Made by a program: the position numbers and the translations under genes. Below are positions 1-10,906 of a DNA stretch of 64,000 nt, piece after piece. Where the stretch lies: assembly GCA_035578175.1 (NCBI GenBank), contig JAQMRL010000040.1, positions 1,390,212 through 1,454,211 of the forward strand, read 5' to 3'. Every line of letters starts with the position of its first letter. The first letter of the stretch is position 1. Below the pieces are notes generated by a model. It did no database searches and was not told the DNA's origin. It was given only the letters and a program-made list of their open reading frames with translations. This stretch comes from Catonia carolina (lineage: Eukaryota > Arthropoda > Insecta > Hemiptera > Achilidae).

Positions 1-1611
1 ATGCAGTAATTACTGCATGCATGTAGCATTACTGCATGCAGTAATTACTGCGTGCATGTAGCATTACTGCATGCTTGTGTAATTACTGCGTGCATGTAGC
101 ATTACTGCATGTATGTGTAATTACTGCGTGCATGTAGCATTACTGCATGCATGTGTAATTACTGCGTGCATGTAGCATTACTGCATGCATGTAGCATTAC
201 TGCATGCAGTAATTACTGCGTACATGTAGCATTACTGCGTGCATGTAGCATTACTGCGTGCATGTAGCATTACCGCGTGAACGAGCATTACTGTGTGCAT
301 GTTGCATTACTGCGTGCATGTAGCATTACTGCGTGCATGTGGCATTAGTGCATGCATGTAGCATTACTGCATGCAGTAATTACTGCGTGCATGTAGCATT
401 ACTGCGTGCATGTAGCATTACTGCGTGCATGTAGCATTACTGCATGCAGTAATTACTGCGTGGATGTAGCATTACTGCATGCAGTAATTACTGCGTGCAT
501 GTAGCATTACTGCATGCAGCAATTACTGCGTGCATGTAGCATTACTGCGTGCATGTAGCATTACTGCGTGCATGTAGCATTACTGCATGAAGTAATTACC
601 GCGTGCATGTAGCATTACTGCATGCAGTAATTACTGCATGCATGTAGCATTACTGCATGCAGTAATTACTGCGTGCATGTAGCATTACTGCATGCTTGTG
701 TAATTACTGCGTGCATGTAGCATTACTGCATGTATGTGTAATTACTGCGTGCATGTAGCATTACTGCATGCATGTGTAATTACTGCGTGCATGTAGCATT
801 ACTGCATGCATGTAGCATTACTGCATGCAGTAATTACTGCGTACATGTAGCATTACTGCGTGCATGTAGCATTACTGCGTGCATGTAGCATTACCGCGTG
901 AACGAGCATTACTGTGTGCATGTTGCATTACTGCGTGCATGTAGCATTACTGCGTGCATGTGGCATTAGTGCATGCATGTAGCATTACTGCATGCAGTAA
1001 TTACTGCGTGCATGTAGCATTACTGCGTGCATGTAGCATTACTGCGTGCATGTAGCATTACTGCATGCAGTAATTACTGCGTGGATGTAGCATTACTGCA
1101 TGCAGTAATTACTGCGTGCATGTAGCATTACTGCATGCAGCAATTACTGCGTGCATGTAGCATTACTGCGTGCATGTAGCATTACTGCGTGCATGTAGCA
1201 TTACTGCATGAAGTAATTACCGCGTGCATGTAGCATTACTGCATGCAGTAATTACTGCATGCATGTAGCATTACTGCATGCAGTAATTACTGCGTGCATG
1301 TAGCATTACTGCATGCTTGTGTAATTACTGCGTGCATGTAGCATTACTGCATGTATGTGTAATTACTGCGTGCATGTAGCATTACTGCATGCATGTGTAA
1401 TTACTGCGTGCATGTAGCATTACTGCATGCATGTAGCATTACTGCATGCAGTAATTACTGCGTACATGTAGCATTACTGCGTGCATGTAGCATTACTGCG
1501 TGCATGTAGCATTACCGCGTGAACGAGCATTACTGCGTGCATGTTGCATTACTGCGTGCATGTAGCATTACTGCGTGCATGTGGCATTAGTGCATGCAGT
1601 AATCGCATGCG
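1..1611. repeat. Satellite array with 621 bp higher-order period
   Basis: The array is built from units of about 19-20 bp, such as GCATGTAGCATTACTGCGT and GCATGCAGTAATTACTGCGT. The variant unit ATGCTTGTG recurs at 71, 692 and 1313, and the variants around it repeat in the same order, so the larger unit is 621 bp and about 2.6 units are present. The copies look almost identical, which suggests recent amplification or homogenisation. The left edge is cut by the window. Many units are palindromic (GCATGC, CAGTAATTACTG). Confidence 0.93.
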
Positions 1612-1717
1612 ACTGACGCATAGGTCGGGTAGTTTTGTTTGTGCAGTGGAACGTGCGATCCAACTGCACGTCCGGGTTCGTCGCATGCGACGATTGCACA
1701 AATGAAACCGCACCTTT
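1605..1717. mobile_element. Terminal module of a DNA transposon abutting the satellite
   Basis: Positions 1605-1672 match, inverted, the right end of the element at 53884-55302 (shared CTGACGCATA, TTTGTGCAGTGGAACG and GATCCAACTGCACG). Positions 1672-1717, inverted, match that element's left end (GTGCGGTTTC, then CGTCGCATGCGA). So the satellite ends in the end modules of a transposon family present elsewhere in the window. Its PIF/Harbinger-like nature is inferred. Confidence 0.6.
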
Positions 1718-2088
1718 AGTTAATAACTTTATTTTATAAATTTATTTATTTGTAGTAACAACAGTAAAGGTTATCTACTTCACTCATGTCACTTTTATTT
1801 TATTATAATGATTATCTTAAAAAAAACATTGTAAAGGTTGATTGTAAATAAATAAGTTAAATAAAAAAGAAGAATTCAGGCTAAAATAGATCTCAAAAAC
1901 CGGTTTTCTGATTCGTTACCAACACAAAACGTTAGTGGGCTTGAATTAGGTTTGAGTTCCGGGTTTAGCCGGAAGTGACCCAAAACTGAAAGTCAAAAAT
2001 AAAAGTGGGAATTTGTAAACCAAAAATAGTGTCATTCAATTTCTTTTTAAGTGTAGATACAGAAATCACTAATGGTTTTTGGCATAAT
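1718..2088. other. AT-rich stretch with no recognised feature
   Basis: No open frame longer than about 40 codons, RNA gene or repeat boundary could be supported here. Confidence 0.5.
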
Positions 2089-3331
2089 TCAAAGGTATAG
2101 ATACTGAAGTCACGAGATTGCCTTTTGCGTATATATGGGCTGTGAGGAAGGGAAGTGAAATATTTGCAGTGCTGCCAACCTCAACAGTGAGACACTACTC
2201 GTACATTTCACTACCGTGCAGTTTCTAGATACATTTTGTAAGGTGTGGTTTATTCCGAGAAAATGTTTTCTTCATAAACCTTATAATAAATAAATATGAC
2301 CTGTAATATTGCCTATAGCTTAATTACATGACTAGAAATGTTTGATTTACTGTAATTACGAATGAATCGCCTTCTTTACTATTGCTGTCACCGGCGTTTT
2401 CATTATCAGTCTCTCTAGTAGCCTATCTACCTAACCTTTTTTTTACCAGGTGACAACGAAACTGTTAAAGAATAGCTTTTTCACGTCCTTAATTTCCTTC
2501 TTTATTTTATGAATTGTGAAAAGAGAAACATCACAGTAGTTAGCCGCTCGCTCACGGCTTTTGTTAAGAGGCACGAATAGGCATTTTTGTTTAGCTTCAA
2601 CTTCACAACATTTTATTACATTGCATATTAGATTTCGTTCGGCACTGTGAATAGTTTGACCACGTTTTTAAAAAACCGACATCTTTTTTTATGGTAACAA
2701 ACGGTTATATTCGTACAGTTAACCTACAAAAGGTTCTGCGATATACTGTATATGCTCTGGGTCAGTGGTGGATTACCCAATAGGCACTACTAGGCACGTG
2801 CCTAGGGGCCCCCAATGGCCAGGGGCCCCCGACAAAATAAAAAAAAAATAAAAAATTTGAAAAAAAAATTGAAAACTTAAAAAAAATTTGGAAAAAAATT
2901 GAAATATTTTACGAAAAATTGATTTTGATGACATCATCGATGAATATTTTACGAAAAATTGATTTCGATGACATCATCGATGAGTTCAGTGAATTGAAAT
3001 GTAGGAGAAAATTTTTCTAAATCGTCTTTATTATAGTTATTATTATTATTATTATAATTATCAGATATCAGAACAAATGTTATTTTGATAGAAAATAAAC
3101 TTGATTGAAATATTAACTATCATGTTTTTATTACGTCAAAGCAAAGTGGGGGGGGCCCTCATTTGCCATTGCCTAGGGCCCCAACAAGTATTGATCCGCC
3201 TCTGCTCTGGGTACAGTAAAAGTTGTTATTTTTGTTGTACTGAAATAAAAGCTGTCGCGCATGCGCACTGATGCTTTCCCCCTTTACCCCTCGTTGCAAA
3301 CAAGGGAAAACTCGTGACTCAAGTAACGATA
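2089..3331 (-). mobile_element. Degraded DNA transposon, copy 1
   Basis: This stretch matches 51367-52113 along its length (GTATAGATACTGAAGTCACG, the GCATGCGCACTGAT segment and the CCCCCTTTACCCC segment), apart from the hAT-like MITE at 2763-3204, which is absent from the other copy. In copy 2 the minus strand encodes a short protein start resembling DDE-transposase N-termini. Copy 1 carries more stops. The outer ends are not precise. Confidence 0.6.
2763..3204. mobile_element. hAT-like MITE with 8 bp target duplication
   Basis: The 442 bp element begins CAGTGGTGGAT and ends in the complement of CAGAGGCGGAT. It is flanked on both sides by CTCTGGGT (2755-2762 and 3205-3212). An 8 bp duplication with CAG ends is typical of hAT elements. 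The related copy at 51367-52113 has an unoccupied site reading CTCTGAGT once. The body holds a direct duplication of about 38 bp ending GATGACATCATCGATGA (ends at 2943 and 2982). No coding capacity. Confidence 0.75.
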
Positions 3332-3396
3332 AGCCTTTTTAAAAATTGTCACCAGCCGTGAGACGCGTCGTCCGTGAAAGGAATTTTTATAGTTAC

Positions 3397-3630
3397 CTTA
3401 TAAAGTTCGTAAGCGAATTCAATAGCCATTTTTCCTCCATATGATTCTGAAAATATGTACAATGGTGTTTTGCTGCCAAACTTCTGATATTTCTTGTAAA
3501 ATGCTTTAATAAATGTCATCAAGTCAAGTGCAATCTGGTGATTATTTTTTGTATATAACGAATCATTCTCTACATAACTGAATCCAGTTCCAACTGGATT
3601 ATCGATGAACAAAACGTTCACATATTTTGT
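3397..3630 (-). CDS. Scpep1: Serine carboxypeptidase, internal exon with the catalytic serine
   Basis: This 78-codon exon encodes the core of a peptidase S10 enzyme of the retinoid-inducible serine carboxypeptidase type, which cleaves C-terminal residues from peptides in the secretory or lysosomal pathway. The residues NPVGTGFSYV (about 11-20) and the nucleophile motif FSESYGGKMA (about 60-69; serine at 63) are intact. On the minus strand the exon follows an acceptor ending TTTGTTACAG and ends at ELYK before a donor GTAACT. Both ends are phase 0, matching the phase 0 end of the exon at 10031-10278. The catalytic aspartate and histidine would lie in later exons, which I do not find; they may be outside the window. 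The frame is open with no disabling change, so the gene is probably live. Confidence 0.85.
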
Positions 3631-3740
3631 CTGTAACAAATTAATCCATAGATTTACATACAGCAATCTTAAAGCCCTAAAAAGCAAGAAACCAGATCGA
3701 AACTGACGTTGTAAACAATTTTTTTTTATTTTATACATAA

Positions 3741-4554
3741 TTAGCAACCCCTGCTCGCTTCGCTTCATAGCAGCTAATGTAGGCCTCATTAAATTATTTT
3801 AAATCCTCTCTATATACAATATTTGTGGTTTTGTTGCCCTGTGGCAGAAAAATGAATTGTTTTTCTGCACTTCCAGCTCTAGAAAGTCCGGCACTTCCAG
3901 CTCTAGAAAGTCCGACATGAAATTGTCAATGAGTGAAGGAAGCATTCTTGTCTCAAATCGCTGCCCACCGTTTTAAATGTTTGTCCCTGCGATTTAACAG
4001 AATTGAATAAAATGCGTAGAAGAATACCGATGGAAAAGAAAGAGACAGTTGATATATGGCTGAGATAAGCGACAGTAACACGTGAGTGCGGTACACAGAG
4101 TAATTCGAAATATATCACTCTTTCACTACCTGTCGAATGAAAACAAATATATGAAATACAGTACACGAAAATTAAAAATTAGAATATTTCCGAATATTTA
4201 ATGATTTTGGAATCGAATATTATTCTACACGTTTTTCTATGAAATATAAAAGTTGAATCGTACTTCTAGCCCAAAAAATACACCATCCAGAGGACTTAGA
4301 AAAATAAAAGTGCTTTGCACCCGATAAACTAAAACATGCGACATCGTCACAGTTTAATTTGCTTAACTCACTTAATTAAACTTAGTTAAAGTTGCAAAAT
4401 AGCCTATATTGATCAGGAAGCTCTAAGCTATGCAACAATGAAAGATTTTGTTAAAATCAGTTGAGTAGTTTCTGAGATTACCACCTCATACAAACAAACA
4501 AACAAACAAACAAACAGACGTTTCTTCTTTATTATATTAGTATAGAAGTATAGA
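3741..4554 (-). mobile_element. Helitron remnant with helicase fragment
   Basis: Read on the minus strand, the element starts TCTATACTTC (at 4554, preceded by A) and ends GCTAA (at 3741, followed by T), with a CTGCT/AGCAG hairpin just before the end. The minus frame at about 3903-4060 encodes KSQGQTFKTVG and a following DLRQECF, the C-terminal motif block of the Helitron PIF1-type helicase, then decays. It lies in the carboxypeptidase intron, about 110 bp from the exon at 3397-3630. Confidence 0.7.
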
Positions 4555-4561
4555 TAACTCT

Positions 4562-4884
4562 TTGTCACCTTCAATATACACTCCTTCTCTATCCCTGCAA
4601 CGCTCCATGCGAATTTTCCATTGTTGGAAACAGTGCTGGAAGTCATTTTCTTTCAGCTCCTTTAGAACACGTGCCGCTTTCTCTTTTACAGCTTCCACAG
4701 ACTCAAATCTTGTCCCTTTTAATGCATGAAGATGACTTCCAGCACTGTTTCCAACAATGGAAAATTCGCATGGAGCGTTGTAGGGATAGAGAAGGAGTGT
4801 ATATTGAAGGTGACAATAAGTGATTATGTATAATATAAAAAAAGTTTTTACGTCAGTCTCGTTATTTAATAGCCACACCTCGTA
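4562..4884 (+). mobile_element. Fold-back mariner derivative, short form
   Basis: Two copies of the same mariner 3' end face each other around about 4725. The left arm (4562-4715) is inverted. The right arm encodes the transposase C-terminus (WKIRMERCRDREGVYIEGD, about 4758-4822) and ends in the terminal repeat AATAGCCACACCTCGTA. No internal transposase segment remains. Confidence 0.75.
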
Positions 4885-5893
4885 TTTATATTTATTTATT
4901 TAAATTTTTAATTGATAAAACACTCAAAAAGAGTGTAGGATAAGTCAGTATCAAAAATTTTATCTCTTAAATAGTATTAAAAACAAACATCACAGAAAAC
5001 AAATTGACAATATCGGGCCGCCTCGATGAGGTAGTGGTTAACGCATTAATAAAGGGAGACTGCACTTTGTATCCCGCCAATGGTAAAATTTGCTATTTTT
5101 ACGTACATTTTTCTTAGGATTGGTAAAAGATAGGGAAATGAAACTTTACACACTATAGGTGCCGGGTTCCTTCTCGAGCTATTGACATTTTATAAATTTA
5201 ATCTTTGGACCATGCCATTTTTTAAAAATATTACGAATAACATAAAATTTTTACAAATTGTTTTCTACTTTTTTACGTATTACTAATTTTTGGAGCACCT
5301 GAGAAAGTCATAAAAATGTCAGTACACGTGGATATACAAGATAATTAACTGGTAAAAATGTCAGCCTGGTAGGTTTATTGGTTTCTGAGAAAAATGTACC
5401 TTAATGTTAAAAACTAAATTTATGGAAAATGGTAAAAAACAAGAAAGCACAAATCAAAAACAATTTGTACACAAACAAGTAAATCTCCCATCAACATTTG
5501 TTTAGAAAGTTAAGGTGATTTACTCTGCCTTCCTCACTGAGTTTAAAGAGTATGCTTATCAGCATGCCATGTTCTCCGAAAAGTACCCACTATCCACCCT
5601 GAAAATGATCCTGCACTTCATTCACCACAGGGTCTGGCTGTATACTGAATTAATTAATTTTTAATTAATTAATTAATTTCATTAATTTCAGAGGTGATAG
5701 CTCTGATAAGTGTATTTAATATCTTTTGTTCTTAATTAATTCAGTCATATAATTGACTGACTATATGATCAGAAACAGAACTATTTTTTGAAGCCCTGGA
5801 ACCAAAACATCGAGTGCAATTAATTTAACAATTCACCTGCCCATTATAGGCGTGACAAATTAAATAAACTATTAAGTTTTAAGAATATCGTTT
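4885..5893. other. AT-rich intronic stretch with one interspersed repeat
   Basis: Positions about 5513-5845 match 28751-29125 (ATGCTTATCAGCATGCC, CATTCACCACAGGGTCTGGC, GATCAGAAACAGAACTATTT), so this is a dispersed repeat of unknown class. Around 5025-5055 a D-arm-like stretch (GAGGTAGTGGTTAACGC) resembles a tRNA-type A box, but no B box follows. Nothing else is recognised. Confidence 0.5.
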
Positions 5894-5907
5894 TAGTAAT
5901 TTAGGTT

Positions 5908-6658
5908 TTTTATCTATTCAGGAAATTCACAATCTGTTGGAAACAATCAGTGAATGTGATAACACAAAATTTGGAAAAAAATTGACATGGTATACAAACG
6001 TGAGTGGAGACACAGTCCAGTGAGAGAACTCTGACGTGAAAAGATAAGTGTAGCATTTAGAACACTGTAATGGATAGTCAATTACAGTACTACGTTAATA
6101 GATGAGATCCCGGCTCCATCGAAGTTTCAGACGTCTTATTGGATTGTTTGGGAGAGTCTGCGGAGAGCCAGATTTGAGATCAATGGGTTACGGTGGTTCA
6201 CGAGTTTCTTCCTAAATTTTGTATAGAGTTTTAAGAAAACGTCATTTATGTAAGGTACGTTTAGGTCTGAGTGTAGCGTTCTATTGGTTACATAATATGG
6301 GGCGTTAACTATCCTCCGCAAAAGCTTTGATTGGAAACGCTGAATTTTTGCTAATACTGATGGTTTTGTACAGCAGTAAAGCTGACTGGCATAGTTCCAT
6401 ATTGGTCGAAGGTAGAAGGGAGTTGTGAAGGGATGGTTGATTTGGACGTAGCCTAGTTGGTAACTTGGATTTGCGTGAAAGAAGTCTGTACAACTGTTTG
6501 AACTTGTCCTGGAGTGCCTTTCTCGTTTTATCCACGTGTACATTCCACGTGAGCCTCTTATCTAGATATAAACCAAGATAAAGGATTGATTCAGAAATGT
6601 GAAGTTGAGTGTCATAAAGATACAAATGAGGAAAAACTCGTTTACGCAGGGTAAAATA
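5908..6658 (-). mobile_element. Jockey-type LINE, 5'-truncated, with 14 bp target duplication
   Basis: The element is flanked by perfect duplications of TAGTAATTTAGGTT (5894-5907 and 6659-6672). The minus strand encodes the C-terminal part of a Jockey-clade reverse transcriptase, split between two frames: YLGLYLDKRLTW near the 5' end, then FQSKLLRRIVNAPYYVTNR. At least one frameshift makes it dead. The 3' UTR matches that of the copy at 34430-35085. Confidence 0.85.
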
Positions 6659-6745
6659 TAGTAATTTAGGTTAGAAATATATTTCTCATTAGTCTCAGAC
6701 TAGATAGCAGTAGTATTATATATATAAAAAAAAACACAAATTAAA

Positions 6746-7518
6746 GGGTGATTCAAAAAGAGCGCCGGTTTTGAAACGGCTGGTAAATTTTTGTTTATCG
6801 GTTGGCAACATTGTTAGACCTCATTTCTATTTCGGAGAACATTCCGATTGACGATTCAGTTGTAGTTTCTCTTGTTCGCAGTGTAGTACTCTCGCAGTCT
6901 GTGTCTAACCATGGAGAAGTTTACTATTGCGCAACGAGTGTTAATCGTCAAAACATTTTACCAGAGTGGAGAGAGTTATGCGGCTACTGTCAGGCGACTT
7001 CGCGGTACTCTAGGACGTAATGAAGCACCGAATGAATCAACAGTTCGCAGGCTCATGAAAAAGTTTTTTGAGACGGGTTCAAAAGTCGACCTTAAAAGTT
7101 CTGGACGTCGTCGTTCTGAACGATTCGTGAACGGTTCCAGGATCGCATCATTTCTCGTAATTCCGACCATCAATGGCTACCAAGGTCGTGTGACTTGACG
7201 CCTTGTGACTTTCCTCTTTGGGGTCATCTGAAGTCATTGGTGTATGCCAATAAACCCCGAAACATCAATGACTTCAAGGAGGAAATTCGACGGGTTATCG
7301 GGCAAATGGAAGTCGAAACTTGTCGTGCAGTAATATCCAGTTTTATGGACAGAGTTGATGCGTGCCAGCGCAGTAGAGGAGGACACATGCATGACATCAT
7401 TTTTCATACATAAAATCGGAAGGAAAGATGAACTTGTTGATGTATTTATTTTCAGTTTTTCAATAAAATAAATCTCTTAATTTGATATATCAAAACCGGC
7501 GCTCTTTTTGAATCACCC
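6746..7518 (+). mobile_element. DUF4817-type mariner deletion derivative, copy 1
   Basis: The terminal inverted repeats begin GGGTGATTCAAAAAGAGC. The body joins the transposase N-terminus (MEKFTIAQRVLIVKTFYQSG, 6911 on) to the C-terminal end (TPCDFPLWGHLKSLVYANK), with the catalytic middle missing. Its deletion breakpoint differs from copies 2-4. This is a member of the IS630-Tc1-mariner superfamily. Confidence 0.85.
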
Positions 7519-7602
7519 TATAGTTGGAATAAACTATGGGTCTTATGACATCCCAAAGAGGCTCAAATATAAATTTCAGAATGAATCATTTTTATAATAA
7601 TA

Positions 7603-8550
7603 CTAGGTGAACCTGTACGGGAAAACCCGCACAAAAGTGTAAATTTGTTTTTATAGAACTTCTCTGTAAACAATATTTTTTGTTTTATTGTTGTATGGCA
7701 TTATTTGAACTTTTAGGCTATCAAATGATCTGACACGTGACATAGCAACGTACAATTGTCTATGTGAAAATACCGGCTGTGGCAGATAAAGGCCAACTTT
7801 GTTGAATGTTTGGCCTTGGGATTTATTTATTGTAATCGCAAATGCTAAACGGATGGGGAACTGTCTTCTCTTAAATGTAAATGGCAAAGTACCATCCGAA
7901 GAGGTTAGATCTAACCGCGGTAGAAAAACCCTTCTGCCTTTGGCTGCCCCTGTTATGACTTCTAAATCAAGAAAATTTTCATACATTCTTAGATTCTTAG
8001 ATTTCCGATGTTACTAATTTCCAAATTATTTCTGGTTTTATCTAATTGAATTTTGCCTTCGCGCATTATAATAAGGTGTCTGACGAACTGATTCCGTTCG
8101 AGCACTTCGAGGCGTGCCTCGTCTCCTTCCTCTTGGTCTTCCCCCTAATGGATGACTATCCATTAAAAAAATAAAAAGAGAAGCAGAGTAAGAGAAACAA
8201 AATAGGAAATTAATTTCCTGAATATATGATAGAGAAGAAAATGATATCAGTGTGGTTGCCTGAAGAAAATAGTGTTTTGATGATGTAGTTGCTTCTAACA
8301 TTATTACTCTACTTGGTTCAAGTAATAACTGGAAAACAACTCTGATCAACCAATACTGAACTTGCCCCCTCTCCAATCTATTTTAGACCTCCTATTTTAC
8401 GGTCACAATTCGAAATATTTGATTTCGGATAGTTTTCTGCAAATCTACTCGAACAGACGATTCATTTGAGCCCACTTCGGGGAAAATCGGTAAAGGTTCA
8501 GGTGGTTAAAATCGTGTTGAAAAAAAACCTGCTCGCTATTAATATATAGA
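7603..8550 (-). mobile_element. Helitron, internally deleted, with Rep/helicase remnants
   Basis: On the minus strand it starts TCTATATATTAATAG at 8550 and ends CTAG at 7603, followed by T. A hairpin (GTGCGGG/CCCGTAC) lies 12 bp before the end, as expected for Helitrons. A basic N-terminal peptide starting MDSHPLGGRPRGRRRGTPRS is encoded at about 8040-8154. The helicase C-terminus is encoded at 7654-7986. The central Rep and most of the helicase are deleted. Its 5' base touches the 3' base of the next Helitron. Confidence 0.8.
7654..7986 (-). pseudogene. Helitron helicase C-terminal fragment
   Basis: The fragment encodes about 110 residues of the PIF1-like helicase of Helitrons, the enzyme thought to unwind the element during rolling-circle transposition. 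Visible blocks are [19 protein letters not shown], then [12 protein letters not shown] and [15 protein letters not shown], the conserved C-terminal superfamily 1 helicase motifs. The first few hundred residues and the Rep domain are missing, so it cannot work alone. Confidence 0.85.
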
Positions 8551-9995
8551 CTAGCTGACCCGGGAAACGTTGTTTTGCCAATACGGAAAAAATGTCGCAT
8601 GATATCCCTGGGACTTTTTGTGATACACATGTTCTGCGACTTTTTCGCTAAGTGTGTCTGGCTTTAGTTTCTCCTCTGAGGTTCCAAGCCCAATTCCCGG
8701 TCAGTCTAGAATTTTTTCATCACTTATTTTCATCCTTTACCCTTCATCATCTGCATTGACACATAAATAAAACAAATTAAGTTACTTAATGACGAAAAAC
8801 AGTATAGTAATAATGTACACATAAATATAAGTTACACATATACACATATATGTAAATAAACACATACCGTTGTTGGCAGGTTGTTGACAACCGTTATTGG
8901 CAGGAGCTTGTGACACGTGTTGAGTACTTTTGAGGTTATATGAAATCACTCAATTAACTAAACGTGTGAACTACACTCATTATTAATAATTTAATAATTA
9001 TTGATAAAATGGAAAGACATAATTACAGCCATGCAAATTAATAATAAATATACTAGAAAAGTAGGCTACACTGAAGTAGTAAAACGATAATTTTGTAACC
9101 GTCACTACTACGATCAATGCACAAACAATAATAATGGCCGAAAACAGTATAGGGAGTGTGAGAAAGCTTATTGTGTGAGAAAGAAAGGAACCGGCTTCGT
9201 TCTCATCCCTACTCTGTGCTGTTTACGAAGTGAGAGTGCACCGGTAGACGCCTGGCGGGAATAACTGATCGAGTGACAACTGATCAGTTATCGACCACCA
9301 AGAGTAGAAAATTATTAAATTACTAATATTGCCATAAAAAATAAGGGTTGGTGGTAGAAGGATGAAAATTTAGCAGTGTATGTATTTTTAATGCCACATT
9401 ATAAAAATATAAAAAATAAAAATTTTGTCCAAAAAATAATTTTTTTTTGGGGTGGACCATCCGTATCACTTAGGGATATAAAAAATAGATAAAAACCTAT
9501 TCTCAGACCTACCACGTGTACATATCGACGGTGTTAAGGTAAAAGGTCGTAACCCTCAAAATTTTTAAAAATGAGGTTTTTCTGTCACTGTATCCGTTTT
9601 AAGTCACTCTATGGTCTGGTAAATTGTTGTAAGCCACATTAATTTATATACGCGTAAAATGCATTTTTTTGTTAAGTGTAACCCTCAATTCATATTTTTT
9701 GGTTTAAGTAAAATGTTTTAACCCACAATGCTGTGGGTTACCTCATTTTATCTCACTGAAACTGTATGAATCTTTTTCCTTGGTATGCCGTAACCAACAA
9801 TAGAATGAGGGTTACAGCTTTTTACTACTGAATATTTGTTGAACAGCTGTTCAGAAGCGTGGGTTACCTCCATTTTAAATCGGTGATTGATAGGTTATGT
9901 GTGACTGATTATAAAATTTCATCAAAATCGGTTAAGCCGTTTTGGAGGGGTATGGAAACTAACACTGTGACACGAGAATTTTATATATTAGAAGA
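8551..9995 (-). mobile_element. Non-autonomous Helitron in tandem with the 7603-8550 copy
   Basis: On the minus strand it starts TCTTCTAATATATAAAATTC at 9995 after an A, and carries the familiar Helitron 5' segment with CGGCTTAACCGATTTTGATG. It ends CCCGGGTCAGCTAG at 8551, directly joined to TCTATATATT of the next Helitron. No coding capacity is seen. Its 5' end lies only 35 bp from the donor of the carboxypeptidase exon at 10031-10278. Confidence 0.75.
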
Positions 9996-10030
9996 TTAGA
10001 TAACGTTTGAATGTTGACGACAGTAATTAC

Positions 10031-10278
10031 CCATGCAAATTCACGATTCTTCAAATCAGTATCGAGTGTTCCGATTTCAACGAAATTCCCAAAACCGGTT
10101 CCGGAACCTCCTGGACCTCCTTGTAACCAAATAACCAACGGTGCATTGACAGCTTCACTTTCTGGCACTGTATTTTTGTAGTACAACCAATAGAACATGT
10201 GCGCTCCTTTACGGACTTCAACATAACCATATTCTTGTGAGCCTGGTCCAAAACCTTTCTTCCCAAGTACAACTGCAG
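10031..10278 (-). CDS. Scpep1: Serine carboxypeptidase, N-terminal exon
   Basis: The exon encodes the start of the mature S10 domain: GFGPGSQEYGYVEVRKGAHM, then FYWLYYKNTVPE and the oxyanion-hole segment LVIWLQGGPGGSGTGFGNF. This order and spacing are those of retinoid-inducible serine carboxypeptidases. On the minus strand an acceptor (TTCCTTATTTTAG) precedes CTGCAGTTG, and the exon ends GAATTTGCATGG before GTAATT, phase 0, joining in frame to TKYVNVLFIDNP at 3630. No ATG is available in this frame next to the acceptor, so the start and most of the signal peptide should be in an upstream exon, above 10.3 kb, that I could not identify. A second AG six bases downstream is an alternative acceptor. 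Confidence 0.85.
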
Positions 10279-10343
10279 CTAAAATAAGGAAACACAGTTT
10301 TGTATGTGTAGGTGGTATGGTAAAACACACAACATCTCTTTTT

Positions 10344-10667
10344 TTTATTCCTAATTTGTGTACGTTGCAATCTGTTCAATTGAGAACAATAAGCAATTTG
10401 ATGACCCAATGAGATGAGGATGATGTGTACGACGTGTAAATGAGACTGTGTAGTCTTCTACAGACCCAGGTCGACCATTCCTGAGAGAGTATGGTTAATT
10501 GAACCCCAACCATCAAAGTACACCGGTAACCTCTGTCTAGTATTCAAATCCGTATAAAAGTAACTACCTTTACTAGGATTTGAACCAGGAACCTTCGTCT
10601 CCAAAAATCAGCTGCTAAACAGCTGATTTTAGCGACGACTTTACCTCTAGACCAACCCGGTGGGTCT
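10344..10667 (-). mobile_element. tRNA-derived SINE, family A
   Basis: Read on the minus strand it starts CCCACCGGGTTGGTCTAGAG, the A box region of a tRNA. The B box GGTTCAAATCC follows about 80 bases on, and it ends in a poly(A)-like tail. AACATCTCTTTTT flanks it on both sides (10331-10343 and 10671-10683). Confidence 0.85.
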
Positions 10668-10683
10668 GAAAACATCTCTTTTT

Positions 10684-10906
10684 GACACTCTTAAATTCAA
10701 AATTTAGTTTTGTGCGGTTCTAAGCTCCGTGTAGTTGCGGGGGTGAAGGGTACTGGTGAGGTATCCTAATGAATGGGAGAACGATTCTTCTATTACTCTG
10801 ATACAAAACATTCGTTTTCAAACTTTCCGTATTTACATATTTGTTTGTAATTATTACATTTATTTAATTAAATATTTTGATATCGTAAATTGGTAAGTTA
10901 AATATA
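10684..10906. other. Unassigned spacer
   Basis: AT-rich spacer between a SINE and a mariner copy. No feature recognised. Confidence 0.5.

Noticed and set aside
1..1611. A CRISPR-like array of short repeats
   Set aside because: The units are contiguous variants without spacers and form a satellite with a 621 bp period.
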